Notes: generated by a model not told the origin, from the sequence alone. DNA of 24,175 nt from CAYLZN01 sp964387935 (GCA_964387935.1 CAYLZN010000048.1:1-24175); one strand, 5' to 3'; shown: positions 12,894 to 21,978, counted from the stretch's first letter. Made by a program: numbers and translations.

Positions 12894-15383
12894 CTACAGC
12901 ACGTTGATCGGGTCCACGTCCACGCTGACGACCCGCGCGAGCTGCGGGTAGAGGCGGATCGCGTGGCGAACGGCCTGCCGCATCGCGAGCCGGTGGGCGC
13001 TCTTGACGAAAATCTGCACACGGTGGTGGCCGCGAAGGCGGGCCAGGGGGGCCGGGGCCGGCCCCTGAACGCGCAACGCGGGGTTCCGGCCGCGGACGGC
13101 GTCGGCCAGCAGGATCGCGTCGCGTCGCGCGTCGTGCTCCGACTTCCCACGGACGATGATCGCGACCAAGGACACCGCAGGCGGGTGCCGCATGGCCTGC
13201 CGGTACTTCGTCTCCTGCGCGACGAAGTGCTCGTAGTCCTGCGCCTGGGCGAGCCGGATGCTGTAGTGGTCCGGGAAGAGCGTCTGGATGATGGCCTCCC
13301 CCGGGCGCTCGCCGCGCCCCGCGCGGCCGGCCACCTGCGTGAGCAACTGGAAGGTCCGTTCCCCGGCCCGGAAGTCCGCCAGGCCCAGGCCCACGTCCGC
13401 GGAGATCACGCCGACGAGCGTGACCGCGGGGAAATCGTGGCCTTTGGCGATCATCTGGGTGCCGACGAGCACGTCGATCTCGTGCCGCGCGAACTGGCGG
13501 AGCACCTTCGTGATCTCGCCCCGCCGGCGGATGGTGTCGCGGTCCACGCGAGCCACCCTCGCGCCCGGGAACGCGTCGCGGACCTCGTGCTCGACACGTT
13601 CGGTTCCGACCCCTTGGTACTCCAGGTAAGTGGCCCCGCACTTGACGCAGGACTCCGGCAGGCGGCGCTGGTAGTCGCAGTAGTGGCACCGGGCGCGGTG
13701 TGCCTTCCGGTGCACGGTGAGCGACACGCTGCAGTTGGGGCACTCGAGCGTGTCGCCGCACTGCCGGCAGAAGACGTTGGCCGCGTAGCCCCGCCGGTTG
13801 AGCAGGATCATCGACTGCTCGCCTTCAGCCAGCCGCTGGGCGAGGGCCTCCCGCAGCGCCGCGCTCAGGACGGTGTCCGGTCCCGCCTCGGCGAACTCGT
13901 CCCGCATGCTCACCACCCGCACGTCCGCCAGCGGCCGATCGAGCACGCGTCGTGTCAGCCGCACCAGCGCGTAGCGGCCCTGGGTGACGTTCTGGTAGCT
14001 CTCGAGTGACGGTGTCGCGGACCCCAGCACGGCCAGGGCGCCGGCCTGGCGCGCGCGGACCACGGCCACGTCGCGGCCGTGATAGCGCGGGGTCTCCTCC
14101 TGCTTGTAGGACGTGTCGTGCTCTTCGTCCACGATGACGAGGCCCAGGTCGCCGAGGGGCGCGAACACCGCCGACCGCGTGCCCACGACCACGTCGACGT
14201 CCCCCCGCCGGATCCGGTGCCACTGATCGTGACGCTCGCCCTCGGAGAGCGCGCTGTGCTGGATGGCCACCCGTTCCCCGAAGGTCGCGCGGAACCTCGC
14301 CGCGACGGCGGGGGTGAGGGCGATCTCCGGCACCAGGATCAGCACCCGCCTGCCCTGGGTGCAGACATGACGCGCCAGCCTGCGGTACACCTCGGTCTTG
14401 CCGCTGCCGGTCACGCCGTGCAGCAGGGCCACGCGGAATCCCTGCTCGGCCCACGCCGTGAGCTGCAACAGCGCCTCGGCCTGCTCGCGCGTCGGCTCGA
14501 CCACCAGCGCCCCTTCGAACGCAGAGCCGGACGCACCATCCTCGGCTGCACCCGTCGCCCGATCGACGCGTCGGACGTCGAGGGCCACGAATCCCTTCCG
14601 TACGAGCGCCTGCAGAACAGCCGGCGTGATGCCCTGGGCTGGAAGCGCGCTCGCCGCGACCTCGCCCTCCAGCAGGACGCGATCGCGGATGGCGTCCAGG
14701 GCGTCGCGCTGCCGCGCGGTCAGCGCGTCGACTCCCGGGACCACGCCTCCCTGGACCGTCAGCCGGACCGTGCGCTCCGTCCGGGACGCGTCGGCGCGTC
14801 CTCGCAACTCGTCGAGGCGCTCGACGAGCCCTTGCGCCTCCGCCTGCCGCAGCACGCGCTCCAGGCGGGCGACCTCCGCCGCGCGCGCCTTCTGCTCGCC
14901 GGAATCCTCCCCCGACATGCGGCGCACCAGCGCCTCGATCCCGACGGCGCGATCGGGCGGGACCCCCTGCAGCAGGCGTTGGACGGCACGCCCGGTGGTG
15001 CCGGCCCGTGCGGCGCGGCCTGCCTCGGTCAACTGCCAGCGCCCTTCGCTTTCGAGCCGGGCGAGGGGCGGCATCGCGGCGGCGAGCGCCTCGCCGGCCG
15101 TGCACAGGTAGTAGTCGGCCACCCAGAGCGCGAGGTCGAGCACCGGCGCCGGCAGGAACGGCTCGTGATCCAGCACGCGACCGATGTCCCTGATGGCCCC
15201 CGGCACCCCGCGGGCTGGCGCATCGGCGGCCTCGACGACCTCGAGGGCAATCCCGGTGACCAGCCGGCGCCCCAGCGGGACCACGACCCTGGCCCCGCGC
15301 GGCACGTGGGTGTCATCGCGGACCCGGTAGGTCAGGGGCTCGAGAAACGGGACCGGCACGGCCACCGTGGCGAGGCGGATCAT
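12894..15383 (-). CDS. priA: Primosomal protein N' (replication restart helicase PriA)
   Basis: The 829-residue product has PriA architecture. The N-terminal 3'-DNA-end-binding part (LATVAVPVPFLEPLTYRV, then PRGARVVVPLGRR) is followed by the helicase core with Walker A GVTGSGKTEVY (about residues 322-332) and DEEHD Walker B (about 419). A cysteine-rich zinc insertion (about 535-582) has CRQCG, CPNC, CHYC and CVKCG pairs. VGTQMIAKGHDFP and QVAGRAGRGE motifs complete the second helicase domain. PriA reloads the replicative helicase at stalled forks. It is somewhat longer than E. coli PriA (732 aa), mainly in the region before the helicase core. It is last in the minus-strand operon, 16 bases behind the UDG gene; start ATG 15383 has no clear Shine-Dalgarno. 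Confidence 0.96.
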   Translation of the reverse strand: MIRLATVAVPVPFLEPLTYRVRDDTHVPRGARVVVPLGRRLVTGIALEVVEAADAPARGVPGAIRDIGRVLDHEPFLPAPVLDLALWVADYYLCTAGEALAAAMPPLARLESEGRWQLTEAGRAARAGTTGRAVQRLLQGVPPDRAVGIEALVRRMSGEDSGEQKARAAEVARLERVLRQAEAQGLVERLDELRGRADASRTERTVRLTVQGGVVPGVDALTARQRDALDAIRDRVLLEGEVAASALPAQGITPAVLQALVRKGFVALDVRRVDRATGAAEDGASGSAFEGALVVEPTREQAEALLQLTAWAEQGFRVALLHGVTGSGKTEVYRRLARHVCTQGRRVLILVPEIALTPAVAARFRATFGERVAIQHSALSEGERHDQWHRIRRGDVDVVVGTRSAVFAPLGDLGLVIVDEEHDTSYKQEETPRYHGRDVAVVRARQAGALAVLGSATPSLESYQNVTQGRYALVRLTRRVLDRPLADVRVVSMRDEFAEAGPDTVLSAALREALAQRLAEGEQSMILLNRRGYAANVFCRQCGDTLECPNCSVSLTVHRKAHRARCHYCDYQRRLPESCVKCGATYLEYQGVGTERVEHEVRDAFPGARVARVDRDTIRRRGEITKVLRQFARHEIDVLVGTQMIAKGHDFPAVTLVGVISADVGLGLADFRAGERTFQLLTQVAGRAGRGERPGEAIIQTLFPDHYSIRLAQAQDYEHFVAQETKYRQAMRHPPAVSLVAIIVRGKSEHDARRDAILLADAVRGRNPALRVQGPAPAPLARLRGHHRVQIFVKSAHRLAMRQAVRHAIRLYPQLARVVSVDVDPINVL

Positions 15384-15399
15384 GGGAGGTGGCCACGCC

Positions 15400-16137
15400 T
15401 CACCGGGCGTGCTGGCGTGCCTCCTGCAGGATGGCGAGCACCATCTTCATGTCGGCCCACGTCTCCCGCTTGAACTGAGGGCTGCGCAACAGGAATGCGG
15501 GGTGGAACGTGGGCACGAGCTTGACGCCGCGATACTCGTAGGCCCGGCCGCGGAGGCGCGAGATCGGATCGTTGGTGCGCAGCAGCGCCTTGGCGGCAAA
15601 CGTCCCGAGCGCCACGATCACCGTGGGACGGATGGCATCGATCTGCGCGAAGAGGAACGGCTCGCAGGTGGCCACCTCGTCGGGCTCGGGGTTCCGGTTC
15701 CCTGGAGGGCGACACTTGATCACGTTGGCGATGTAGACGTCGTCGCGCGTCATGCCCATGGCCTCGATGATCTTCGTCAGCAACTGCCCCGCCCGGCCGA
15801 CGAACGGCAGGCCCTGGATGTCCTCGTCCTGGCCCGGCGCCTCCCCCACGAACATCAGGTCCGCGTCGGGGTTGCCGACCCCGAACACCACCTGCCGACG
15901 GCCCATCGTGTGCAGCTTGCAGCGCGTGCACTCCCCGATGTGGGCCCTGAGCGATTGGAGCGCCGTCGGGGCGTCTCCGGCCGCGCTGATCGCGACGGCG
16001 GGCTCGAGGGGCGGCGTCACCTCAAGAGCCCGAGCCTCCTGCGCCAGACGCCAGGCGGGGTCGCGGCTGATCCCCGACACCCCCCATTCCTCGAACGCTT
16101 TGAGGTGCTCGATCAGTTGCTGGACCGGATCGCTCAT
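15400..16137 (-). CDS. Type-4 (Fe-S) uracil-DNA glycosylase
   Basis: The 245-residue protein is a family-4 UDG, an enzyme that removes uracil from DNA. Four cysteines for a 4Fe-4S cluster are visible: Cys70 and Cys73 (ECTRCKL), Cys142 (VIKCRPP) and Cys158 (VATCEPF). Motif A is GEAPGQDED, followed by GLPFVGRAGQLL; the second active-site motif is TFHPAFLLR. An extra N-terminal segment of about 60 residues with an EHLKAFEEWGVSG helix precedes the catalytic domain, as in many bacterial homologues. ATG 16137 overlaps the coaBC stop in an ATGA, indicating coupled translation. The open frame continues upstream to 17568 in this phase, but that part is a shadow of coaBC. Confidence 0.94.
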   Translation of the reverse strand: MSDPVQQLIEHLKAFEEWGVSGISRDPAWRLAQEARALEVTPPLEPAVAISAAGDAPTALQSLRAHIGECTRCKLHTMGRRQVVFGVGNPDADLMFVGEAPGQDEDIQGLPFVGRAGQLLTKIIEAMGMTRDDVYIANVIKCRPPGNRNPEPDEVATCEPFLFAQIDAIRPTVIVALGTFAAKALLRTNDPISRLRGRAYEYRGVKLVPTFHPAFLLRSPQFKRETWADMKMVLAILQEARQHAR

Positions 16138-17369
16138 GGCCGAACCGACGGAAGCGCCGACGCGGGCTGCTGACGCGCGTCGAGCAGCAGTCGCACGCGG
16201 TCCAGGAGGCGCGAGGCGAGCGCGGCCTTCGTCATGAGCGGCACCTCTTCGGTCCCGTCGGCCGTCACGAAGGTTGCGGCATTGGTGTCGACGTCGAACC
16301 CGGCATCGGCGCGGGAGACGTCGTTGGCCACGATCAGGTCCGCGCCCTTGGCGGCCCTCTTCGCCTGCGCGCGAGCCACGACATCCGTCGTCTCCGCGGC
16401 AAACCCCACGATGATCGGGTGCGCGCGGTGGCCCCGCCAGCGGCCGAGGTCGGCGAGGATGTCCCTGGTTCGCACGAGCGACAGTTCGAGCGTGTCCCGT
16501 TCCTTCGGCAGTTTCTGCGAGGCGGCGCCACCCGCGAACGTGTAGTCTGCGACGGCGGCCGACATCACGATGACGTCGGCCTCGGGGGCGCGCGCCAGCA
16601 TCGCCGCATGCATCTCGGCCGCGGATCTCACACGCACGACGTCGATGCCTGACGGGGCGCTGAGCGACGTCGGGCCGAGCACGAGCGACGTGGCGGCGCC
16701 GCGCGCAGCGGCTTCCGCGGCGATCGCGATCCCCATGCGCCCGCTCGATCGGTTGCCGACGTACCGGACCGGGTCGAAGTCCTCGTAGGTGGGCCCGGCC
16801 GAGACGAGCACGCGCTGCCCCGCCAGGTCCTGGCGCGGCCCCAGGATGGCCTGCGCGGCCTCGACGATCGTCGCCGGCTCCGCCAGCCGTCCCTTGCCCG
16901 TCCAGCCGCACGCGAGGAATCCCTCGCCCGGTTCGACGATCCCGACGCCACGCGCGCGCAGCGTCGCCAGATTCGCCTGCACCGCCGCGTGCTCGAGCAT
17001 CAGCGTGTTCATCGCCGGGGCGACGAGCACCGGCGCGCGTGTCGCCAGGTACAGCGTCGTCAGGAAGTCGTCGGCGAGCCCGTGGGCCATCCGGCCGATC
17101 ACGTGGGCCGTCGCCGGGGCCACGAGCAGCAACCCGATCGACGACGCCATCGCGATGTGCTCGATGTCGGCGTTCATGCCGGTGGCCCACTGGTCCGTGA
17201 TCACCGTCCGTCGCGTGATGGCCTCGAAGGTGAGCGGCCCCACGAAGTTCTGCGCGCCGCGCGTCATGACGGCCACCACGTCGTGGCCCCGCTGCTGCAG
17301 GCCCCGGGCGACCTCGACGGCCTTGTAGGCGCCAATGCCCCCCGACACGCCAAGTGCGACGAGCGCCAT
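16134..17369 (-). CDS. coaBC: Bifunctional phosphopantothenoylcysteine decarboxylase / phosphopantothenate-cysteine ligase
   Basis: The 411-residue protein carries both coenzyme A biosynthesis steps. The N-terminal CoaC flavoprotein half has GVSGGIGAYKA, IEHIAMAS (catalytic His), the PAMNTLM signature and ACGWTGKGRLAEP with the conserved cysteine. The CoaB half begins near residue 190 with VSAGPTYEDFDPVRYVGNRSSGRMG, then SAAVADYTF, a QKLPK substrate lysine segment, VGFAAET and ANDVS. Length is typical (about 400 aa). GGAGG stands 6 bases before the ATG at 17369. The stop overlaps the UDG start, and rpoZ lies 14 bases upstream. The rpoZ-coaBC-priA order is common in bacteria. Confidence 0.95.
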   Translation of the reverse strand: MALVALGVSGGIGAYKAVEVARGLQQRGHDVVAVMTRGAQNFVGPLTFEAITRRTVITDQWATGMNADIEHIAMASSIGLLLVAPATAHVIGRMAHGLADDFLTTLYLATRAPVLVAPAMNTLMLEHAAVQANLATLRARGVGIVEPGEGFLACGWTGKGRLAEPATIVEAAQAILGPRQDLAGQRVLVSAGPTYEDFDPVRYVGNRSSGRMGIAIAAEAAARGAATSLVLGPTSLSAPSGIDVVRVRSAAEMHAAMLARAPEADVIVMSAAVADYTFAGGAASQKLPKERDTLELSLVRTRDILADLGRWRGHRAHPIIVGFAAETTDVVARAQAKRAAKGADLIVANDVSRADAGFDVDTNAATFVTADGTEEVPLMTKAALASRLLDRVRLLLDARQQPASALPSVRP

Positions 17370-17383
17370 GAGCGACCTCCGGC

Positions 17384-17572
17384 TCAGGCCTTGTCGGACG
17401 GCTCCTTCGCCTCGTTGCGCACGAGGCCGGCCGACACCTCCTTGACGGCGGTCCGCGCGGGTTTCGACGCGCGCTCGACGCGCGGCGTGCAGCCCTTGAG
17501 CAACTGCTGGGCACGGGCGGCGGCGATGGTGACGAACTCGAACGCGTTGGGCACCTGGGTACGATCAATCAT
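17384..17572 (-). CDS. rpoZ: RNA polymerase omega subunit
   Basis: The 62-residue product fits a short omega subunit: VPNAFEFVTIAAARAQQLLKG, then GCTPRV, then KPARTAVKEVSAGLV. The N-x-F-E-x-V-x-x-AA-x-RA-x-QL pattern is the omega signature. Omega helps assemble and stabilise RNA polymerase by latching the beta' subunit. The ATG overlaps the gmk stop (ATGA, 17572-17569), and gmk-rpoZ is a widely conserved pair, which supports the call despite the small size. Confidence 0.93.
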   Translation of the reverse strand: MIDRTQVPNAFEFVTIAAARAQQLLKGCTPRVERASKPARTAVKEVSAGLVRNEAKEPSDKA

Positions 17573-18225
17573 GGAGTGGTCCTGTCATCGCGAAACGTGC
17601 GGAGTATGGCCCGGGCCGACGGTTCCATCGCGTCGCGGCGGGCCCGCTCCGCGACGATGATGCCCTCGAGCCGGCGAAGGGCCGCCTCGAGGTGGTCGTT
17701 GATCACGACGTAGTCGTATTCAGTGTAGGCCGAGACCTCGTTCTGCGCCACTGCCAGCCGCCGGCGAATGGCCTCCTCGGGGTCCTGGCTCCGCCCCCGG
17801 AGGCGCTCCTCGAGCACCGCAAAGGACGGCGGGAGCACGAACACGGACCGGGTGCCGGGCCGCCGCTTCCGCACCTGCCGCGCGCCCTGCACGTCGATCA
17901 CGAGCACCACGTCGCGCCCCGTCGCCAGGAGCTCTTCCGTGTCCGCCGTGGCGGTCCCGTAGTAATTGCCGAACACGTCGGCCCATTCGAGGAAGGCCGC
18001 CTGGGCGATCATCTCCTCGAACTCGGAACGCGAGATGAAGTGGTAGTCGTGGCCGTCGGTCTCGCCCGGCCGCGCCGCCCGTGACGTGTAGGACCGCGAG
18101 ATCATGAGGTCAGGGAGCCGCTCGACCAGTCGCTCCACGAGGGTGGTCTTGCCCGCGCCGGACGGCGCCGACACGACAAACAGCGTGCCCCGCGCCTGGC
18201 CACCAGCCGGCGTGTCACTCGACAT
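17569..18225 (-). CDS. gmk: Guanylate kinase
   Basis: The 218-residue product has the P-loop SAPSGAGKTT (residues 19-28), the GMP-binding segment SYTSRAARPGETDGHDYHFIS, FLEWADVFGNYYGT and VIDVQGARQVR. RSQDPEEAIRRRL forms the lid. It phosphorylates GMP to GDP. Length is normal (about 205-220 aa). Its ATG at 18225 lies inside the last codons of yicC (11-base overlap), and its stop overlaps rpoZ. Confidence 0.96.
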   Translation of the reverse strand: MSSDTPAGGQARGTLFVVSAPSGAGKTTLVERLVERLPDLMISRSYTSRAARPGETDGHDYHFISRSEFEEMIAQAAFLEWADVFGNYYGTATADTEELLATGRDVVLVIDVQGARQVRKRRPGTRSVFVLPPSFAVLEERLRGRSQDPEEAIRRRLAVAQNEVSAYTEYDYVVINDHLEAALRRLEGIIVAERARRDAMEPSARAILRTFRDDRTTP

Positions 18226-19105
18226 TCTGCACCTGCTCGCGCATGCGCTCGAGTTCGGCCTTGGCGTGCACGATCAGCTCGGGCACGCGCGGTCCCTCGG
18301 CCTTCGACCCGATCGTGTTGACCTCTCGGTTCATCTCCTGCAGCAGGAAATCCAGCTTGCGGCCGCACGGCTCCGGGCCCTCCATGAGCAGCGCCCAGTG
18401 CTCGAGGTGCGCGCGGAACCGGACCAGTTCCTCACTGATGTCGGACCGCGCCGCGAACCGCACGACCTCCTGCGCGAGCACCACCGGGTCTGGCGAGATC
18501 TCGAGCGCGAGCTCGCCGACGCGCCGCGTGAGCCGGGCTTCGAGGGCCACGCGCCCCTCCTGCGCGGCGGCCTCGACCTCGGCCACCGTCGAACCCAGCC
18601 CCTGCCGGCGGGCGTCGAGGTCCGCGTGAAGGAACCCGCCCTCCCTCCGCCGCATGGCCTCGAGGTCGTCCAGCGCCGCCAGCAGGCACTCCTCGACCAG
18701 CGCGGCGACCCCGGTGTCGGCCGCGGACGGATCGCGGCCGACCTCGCGGACCGCGAGCGCGTCCGGCAGGCGGAGCACATCGGTCGGCGTGAGGTCGCCC
18801 GTCACGAGGCCCTCCGCTTTCGCCACGGCCAGCGCGCGCACGACGCCGCGCAAGAGCACGTCGTTGAGCGTGACCTCCACGGGCGTTCGACGCCGATCCT
18901 GGACCGTGACCTGGATCTCGACGCGGCCGCGTGAGAGCCGCTTCTGGCTTGCGCCCCGGATCGACGCCTCCAGCGACGCCAGCGCCGCCGGCACGCGCAC
19001 CTGGATGTCCAGGAACCGGTGGTTCACGGTCTTGATCGTGACGGTGGCCGCCACCTCGTCCCGGTCCCTCGTGACCGAAGCAAACCCGGTCATGGATTTG
19101 ATCAT
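18215..19105 (-). CDS. YicC/YloC family endoribonuclease
   Basis: The 296-residue protein begins with the diagnostic MIKSMTGFASVTR and KTVNHRFLDIQVRVP, has SRGRVEIQVTV in the N-terminal domain, and ends with DFLLQEMNREVNTIGSKAEG and KAELERMREQVQNVE of the DUF1732 domain. YicC-family proteins are endoribonucleases implicated in RNA turnover. Length is normal (about 290 aa). The ATG overlaps the end of the ABC exporter gene (ATGA, 19105-19102), and the 3' end overlaps gmk; yicC-gmk-rpoZ is a conserved order. Confidence 0.95.
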   Translation of the reverse strand: MIKSMTGFASVTRDRDEVAATVTIKTVNHRFLDIQVRVPAALASLEASIRGASQKRLSRGRVEIQVTVQDRRRTPVEVTLNDVLLRGVVRALAVAKAEGLVTGDLTPTDVLRLPDALAVREVGRDPSAADTGVAALVEECLLAALDDLEAMRRREGGFLHADLDARRQGLGSTVAEVEAAAQEGRVALEARLTRRVGELALEISPDPVVLAQEVVRFAARSDISEELVRFRAHLEHWALLMEGPEPCGRKLDFLLQEMNREVNTIGSKAEGPRVPELIVHAKAELERMREQVQNVE

Positions 19106-20901
19106 GAGTGGTCCTCGACCGCGCGGGCCAGCGGCCCGCCCCGGTCGTGCAGATCGCGCCCGTCCTGCAGCGCGGGGGTTTCGAACATCTGCAGCGCGTA
19201 GAGGCGCGCATACACGCTGCCCGGTCGCGCCAGCAACTCGTCGTGCCGCCCGACCTCGGTCACCCGCCCCTGCTCCAGCACGACGATGGCGTCGGCGCGT
19301 CGCACGGTGGACAACCGGTGGGCGATCACGAACGACGTGCGATTGAGCATCAGGTTCGTCAGGGCTTCCTGCACGAGCAGTTCCGATTCCGCATCGAGCG
19401 AGGAGGTGGCCTCGTCGAGAATCAGAATCGGCGAGTTCTTGAGCAGCGCCCGCGCGATGGCGAGGCGCTGCCGCTGCCCGCCTGACAGACGCTGCCCTCG
19501 GTCGCCGATCAACGCCTCATAGCGCCCCGGCAGCCGATCGATGAACTCGTGCGCATGCGCCGCGCGCGCCGCCGCCTCGATCTCGGCCGCCGGCGCGCCG
19601 GGCCGCCCGTAGGCGATGTTGGCCGCCACCGTGTCGTCGAACAGCACCGTCTCCTGCGTCACCATCGCGATCTGGGCGCGCAGCGAGGCGAGCGTCACGT
19701 CCCTGACGTCCACGCCATCGATCAGGATGGCCCCGCCGGTGACGTCGTAGAAGCGCGGAATCAGGTTCACCAGGGTCGTCTTGCCTGCCCCGGAGAGGCC
19801 CACGATGGCCACGACCTGGCCCGCGGTCACCCGGAAGCCGACGCGGTCCAGGACCTGACGCCGGTCCCCGTCGTCGTACCCGAAGGACACGTCCCGGAAG
19901 TCGATGTCGCGGCTGAGCGGCGACACGGCGACGGCGCCCGGTCGGTCGCGCACCTCCGTGTGCGTGTCCAGCATCTCGAAAATCCGCTGCCCCGCAGCGA
20001 TCGCCTGCTGGAGGTTCGCGTTCACGCGACTCAGCTTCTTCGCAGGGCCGTACATGAGGAACATGGCCGTGATGAACGAGATGAACTCGCCCGTCGTCAG
20101 GCGCCCGGACGCAATCTGGCTGCTGCCGTACCAGAGCGCGCCGGCAATCCCGACCCCGCCCAGGAACTCCATCAGAGGCGGCAGCGCCGAGAGCGCGCTC
20201 GTGACTTTCATGTTCGTCCGGTAGACCCGGTCCGAGGCGGCGGAGAACCGCGCCGTCTCGTGGGATTCCGCGCTGAACGCCTTGACGATCCGGTGCCCGC
20301 TGAACGCCTCGGCCGCGATGTGGGAGATCCGCTCGAGTTGCTCCTGGCTCCGTCGCGTCGTCCGGCGGACCCGCTGCCCCAGGCGGACCAGGGGATACAC
20401 GATGACGGGTGCGCCCGTCATGACCACCAGGGCGAGGCGCGCGTCGTAGTAGAAGAGCAGCGCCGCGTAGCCGAGGAGCGCGAGCGACTCGCGCAGCAGG
20501 TCGCCGACGGTCTCGGAGACGGCCTGCTGAACCAGCAGCACGTCGCTCGTCACGCGCGACATCAGCGCGCCGCTGCTCCGGCGCGAGAAGAACCCCGCCG
20601 ACTGCCCAAGGATGTGGCTGAACAACGCGTTGCGAATGTCGCGGACGACGCGCTGCCCGACGTCCGTCATCAGGTACGACGAGAAGTACGCCCCCGTCCC
20701 CTTGACGACGTAGGCCCCAAGGATCGCGGCCGCGACCGGCCCGAGCATCTCGCGATTCGGGAGGACCTTGTCGAAGATCGGCTTGATGAGCCAGGCGAGG
20801 GCGGCCGAGGCGGCCCCATAGGCAAGCATCGCCGCCAGGGCCGCCGCAAGGCGCCCCCGGTAGGGTGAGGCGTAGCGCAGGAGTCGCGCGAACGGGTGCA
20901 C
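19102..20901 (-). CDS. MsbA-like ABC exporter (fused permease-ATPase)
   Basis: The 599-residue half-transporter has an N-terminal six-helix type-1 exporter domain (about residues 10-320), including FDKVLPNREML, GQRVVRDIRNALFSHIL and FFSRRSSGALMSR loops. The ATPase domain follows: Walker A GLSGAGKTT (about 367-375), the Q-loop TQETVLFDD, the signature LSGGQRQRLAIARAL (about 472), Walker B ILILDEATSSLD (about 494) and the H-loop IAHRLST (about 525). The family flips lipids or exports hydrophobic molecules as homodimers. MsbA-type (lipid A core) transport is suggested by similarity and by nearby galE and glycosyltransferases, but is not proven. GTG 20901, one base behind the galE stop, gives a normal-length protein; a TTG at 20967 would lie inside galE. 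Confidence 0.88.
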   Translation of the reverse strand: MHPFARLLRYASPYRGRLAAALAAMLAYGAASAALAWLIKPIFDKVLPNREMLGPVAAAILGAYVVKGTGAYFSSYLMTDVGQRVVRDIRNALFSHILGQSAGFFSRRSSGALMSRVTSDVLLVQQAVSETVGDLLRESLALLGYAALLFYYDARLALVVMTGAPVIVYPLVRLGQRVRRTTRRSQEQLERISHIAAEAFSGHRIVKAFSAESHETARFSAASDRVYRTNMKVTSALSALPPLMEFLGGVGIAGALWYGSSQIASGRLTTGEFISFITAMFLMYGPAKKLSRVNANLQQAIAAGQRIFEMLDTHTEVRDRPGAVAVSPLSRDIDFRDVSFGYDDGDRRQVLDRVGFRVTAGQVVAIVGLSGAGKTTLVNLIPRFYDVTGGAILIDGVDVRDVTLASLRAQIAMVTQETVLFDDTVAANIAYGRPGAPAAEIEAAARAAHAHEFIDRLPGRYEALIGDRGQRLSGGQRQRLAIARALLKNSPILILDEATSSLDAESELLVQEALTNLMLNRTSFVIAHRLSTVRRADAIVVLEQGRVTEVGRHDELLARPGSVYARLYALQMFETPALQDGRDLHDRGGPLARAVEDHS

Positions 20902-20902
20902 G

Positions 20903-21940
20903 TCAGGTCCGACCCTCGGGATAGCCCTGCGGGTGGCGATCGCGCCACCGCCACGCGGTCTCGACAATCACGCGGAGGTCGTCGTAACGGGCGCGCCAGC
21001 CCAGGGCCTCGCGCACACGCGCGTTCGAGGCGTACAGCGCCGCAGGATCGCCCTCGCGCCGAGCCCCCAGCGTCCAGGCCACGGGCCGTCCCAGCACCGC
21101 TTCGACCGCGCCGATGACCTCCAGCACGGAATGCGGGCGACCGTTCCCCAGGTTGAACGCGGCCGACGGCCGGCCTCCATCGAGATAGTCCAGCGCCTTC
21201 ACGTGGGCGTCGGCGAGATCCGTCACGTGAATGTAGTCGCGCAAGCACGTGCCGTCAGGCGTCGGATAGTCCTTCCCGAACACGACGAGCGAACCCCTGC
21301 CGAGTGCCGCGTCGATCGCACGCGGGATGATGTGAATCTCCGGATGATGATCTTCGCCCAGGTCGCCGTCCGGGTCCGCCCCCGCAGCGTTGAAGTACCG
21401 GAGGGCCACCCACCGCAGGCCGTAGGCCCGCTCGTAATGCGGCAGTGCCCGTTCGATGGCGAGCTTCGTTTCGCCATACGCGTTGATCGGCGCCTGCCGC
21501 AGATCTTCGGTAATCGGCACCGACGTCGGCTCGCCGAAGGTCGCGCAGGTGGAGGAGAAGATGAATCGCGTGACCCCGGCCCGCACCATCCCGTCGAGCA
21601 CCGACAGCGCACCACGCACGTTGTTGTCGTAGTAACCCAGCGGGTCGCGTACCGACTGGCCGACGTCCAGCCACGCGGCAAAGTGCATCACCGCGTGGGC
21701 GCCGCACCCGGTGAGCGTCCGGGCCAGCAGGTCCGTGTCGCGGATGTCGCCTTCGACCAGCGACACCCGGGTCGGGGGCAACCCGTGACGAACCAGGGCC
21801 TCGCGTACGGCTCGGACCGCACCCGCATGACCGGCGGAGAGATTGTCGTAGACGACCACCGAGTGCCCCGCCACGGCCAGAGCCTTGACGGCGTGGCTGC
21901 CGATGTACCCGGCACCACCGGTGACCAGAACCGCGGGCAT
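20903..21940 (-). CDS. galE: UDP-glucose 4-epimerase
   Basis: The 345-residue product is an extended short-chain dehydrogenase. It has the NAD motif TGGAGYIG (residues 7-14), VEGDIRD, HFAAWLDVGQSV, SSTCATFGEP with the catalytic Ser/Thr, INAYGETKLAIE with the Tyr-x3-Lys pair, and RYFNAAGADPDGDLGEDH and PTPDGTCLRDYIHVTDLA, which are GalE-specific. It interconverts UDP-glucose and UDP-galactose for glycan synthesis. ATG 21940 gives the canonical MxxLVTGGAGYIGSH start; earlier starts (21958, 21967) add residues the family lacks and overlap the promoter. It is first in the long minus-strand operon. Confidence 0.94.
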   Translation of the reverse strand: MPAVLVTGGAGYIGSHAVKALAVAGHSVVVYDNLSAGHAGAVRAVREALVRHGLPPTRVSLVEGDIRDTDLLARTLTGCGAHAVMHFAAWLDVGQSVRDPLGYYDNNVRGALSVLDGMVRAGVTRFIFSSTCATFGEPTSVPITEDLRQAPINAYGETKLAIERALPHYERAYGLRWVALRYFNAAGADPDGDLGEDHHPEIHIIPRAIDAALGRGSLVVFGKDYPTPDGTCLRDYIHVTDLADAHVKALDYLDGGRPSAAFNLGNGRPHSVLEVIGAVEAVLGRPVAWTLGARREGDPAALYASNARVREALGWRARYDDLRVIVETAWRWRDRHPQGYPEGRT

Positions 21941-21948
21941 GCCGCGCG

Positions 21949-21978
21949 ACGATACCATCCGGCGCACGAGCGTGTCAA
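21949..21978 (-). promoter_or_regulatory. Promoter of the galE-to-priA operon
   Basis: On the minus strand a consensus -35 TTGACA (21978-21973), an 18-base spacer and TATCGT (21954-21949, 4 of 6) end 8 bases before the galE ATG at 21940. Transcription should begin at or beside the start codon, and no Shine-Dalgarno is present, which fits a leaderless message. Confidence 0.5.

Noticed and set aside
15400..17568. A 722-codon minus-strand frame covering UDG and extending upstream
   Set aside because: Only the part from 16137 down is homologous to UDG. The upstream part is another phase of coaBC and rpoZ with Arg/Gly/Ala-rich text typical of high-GC shadow frames.
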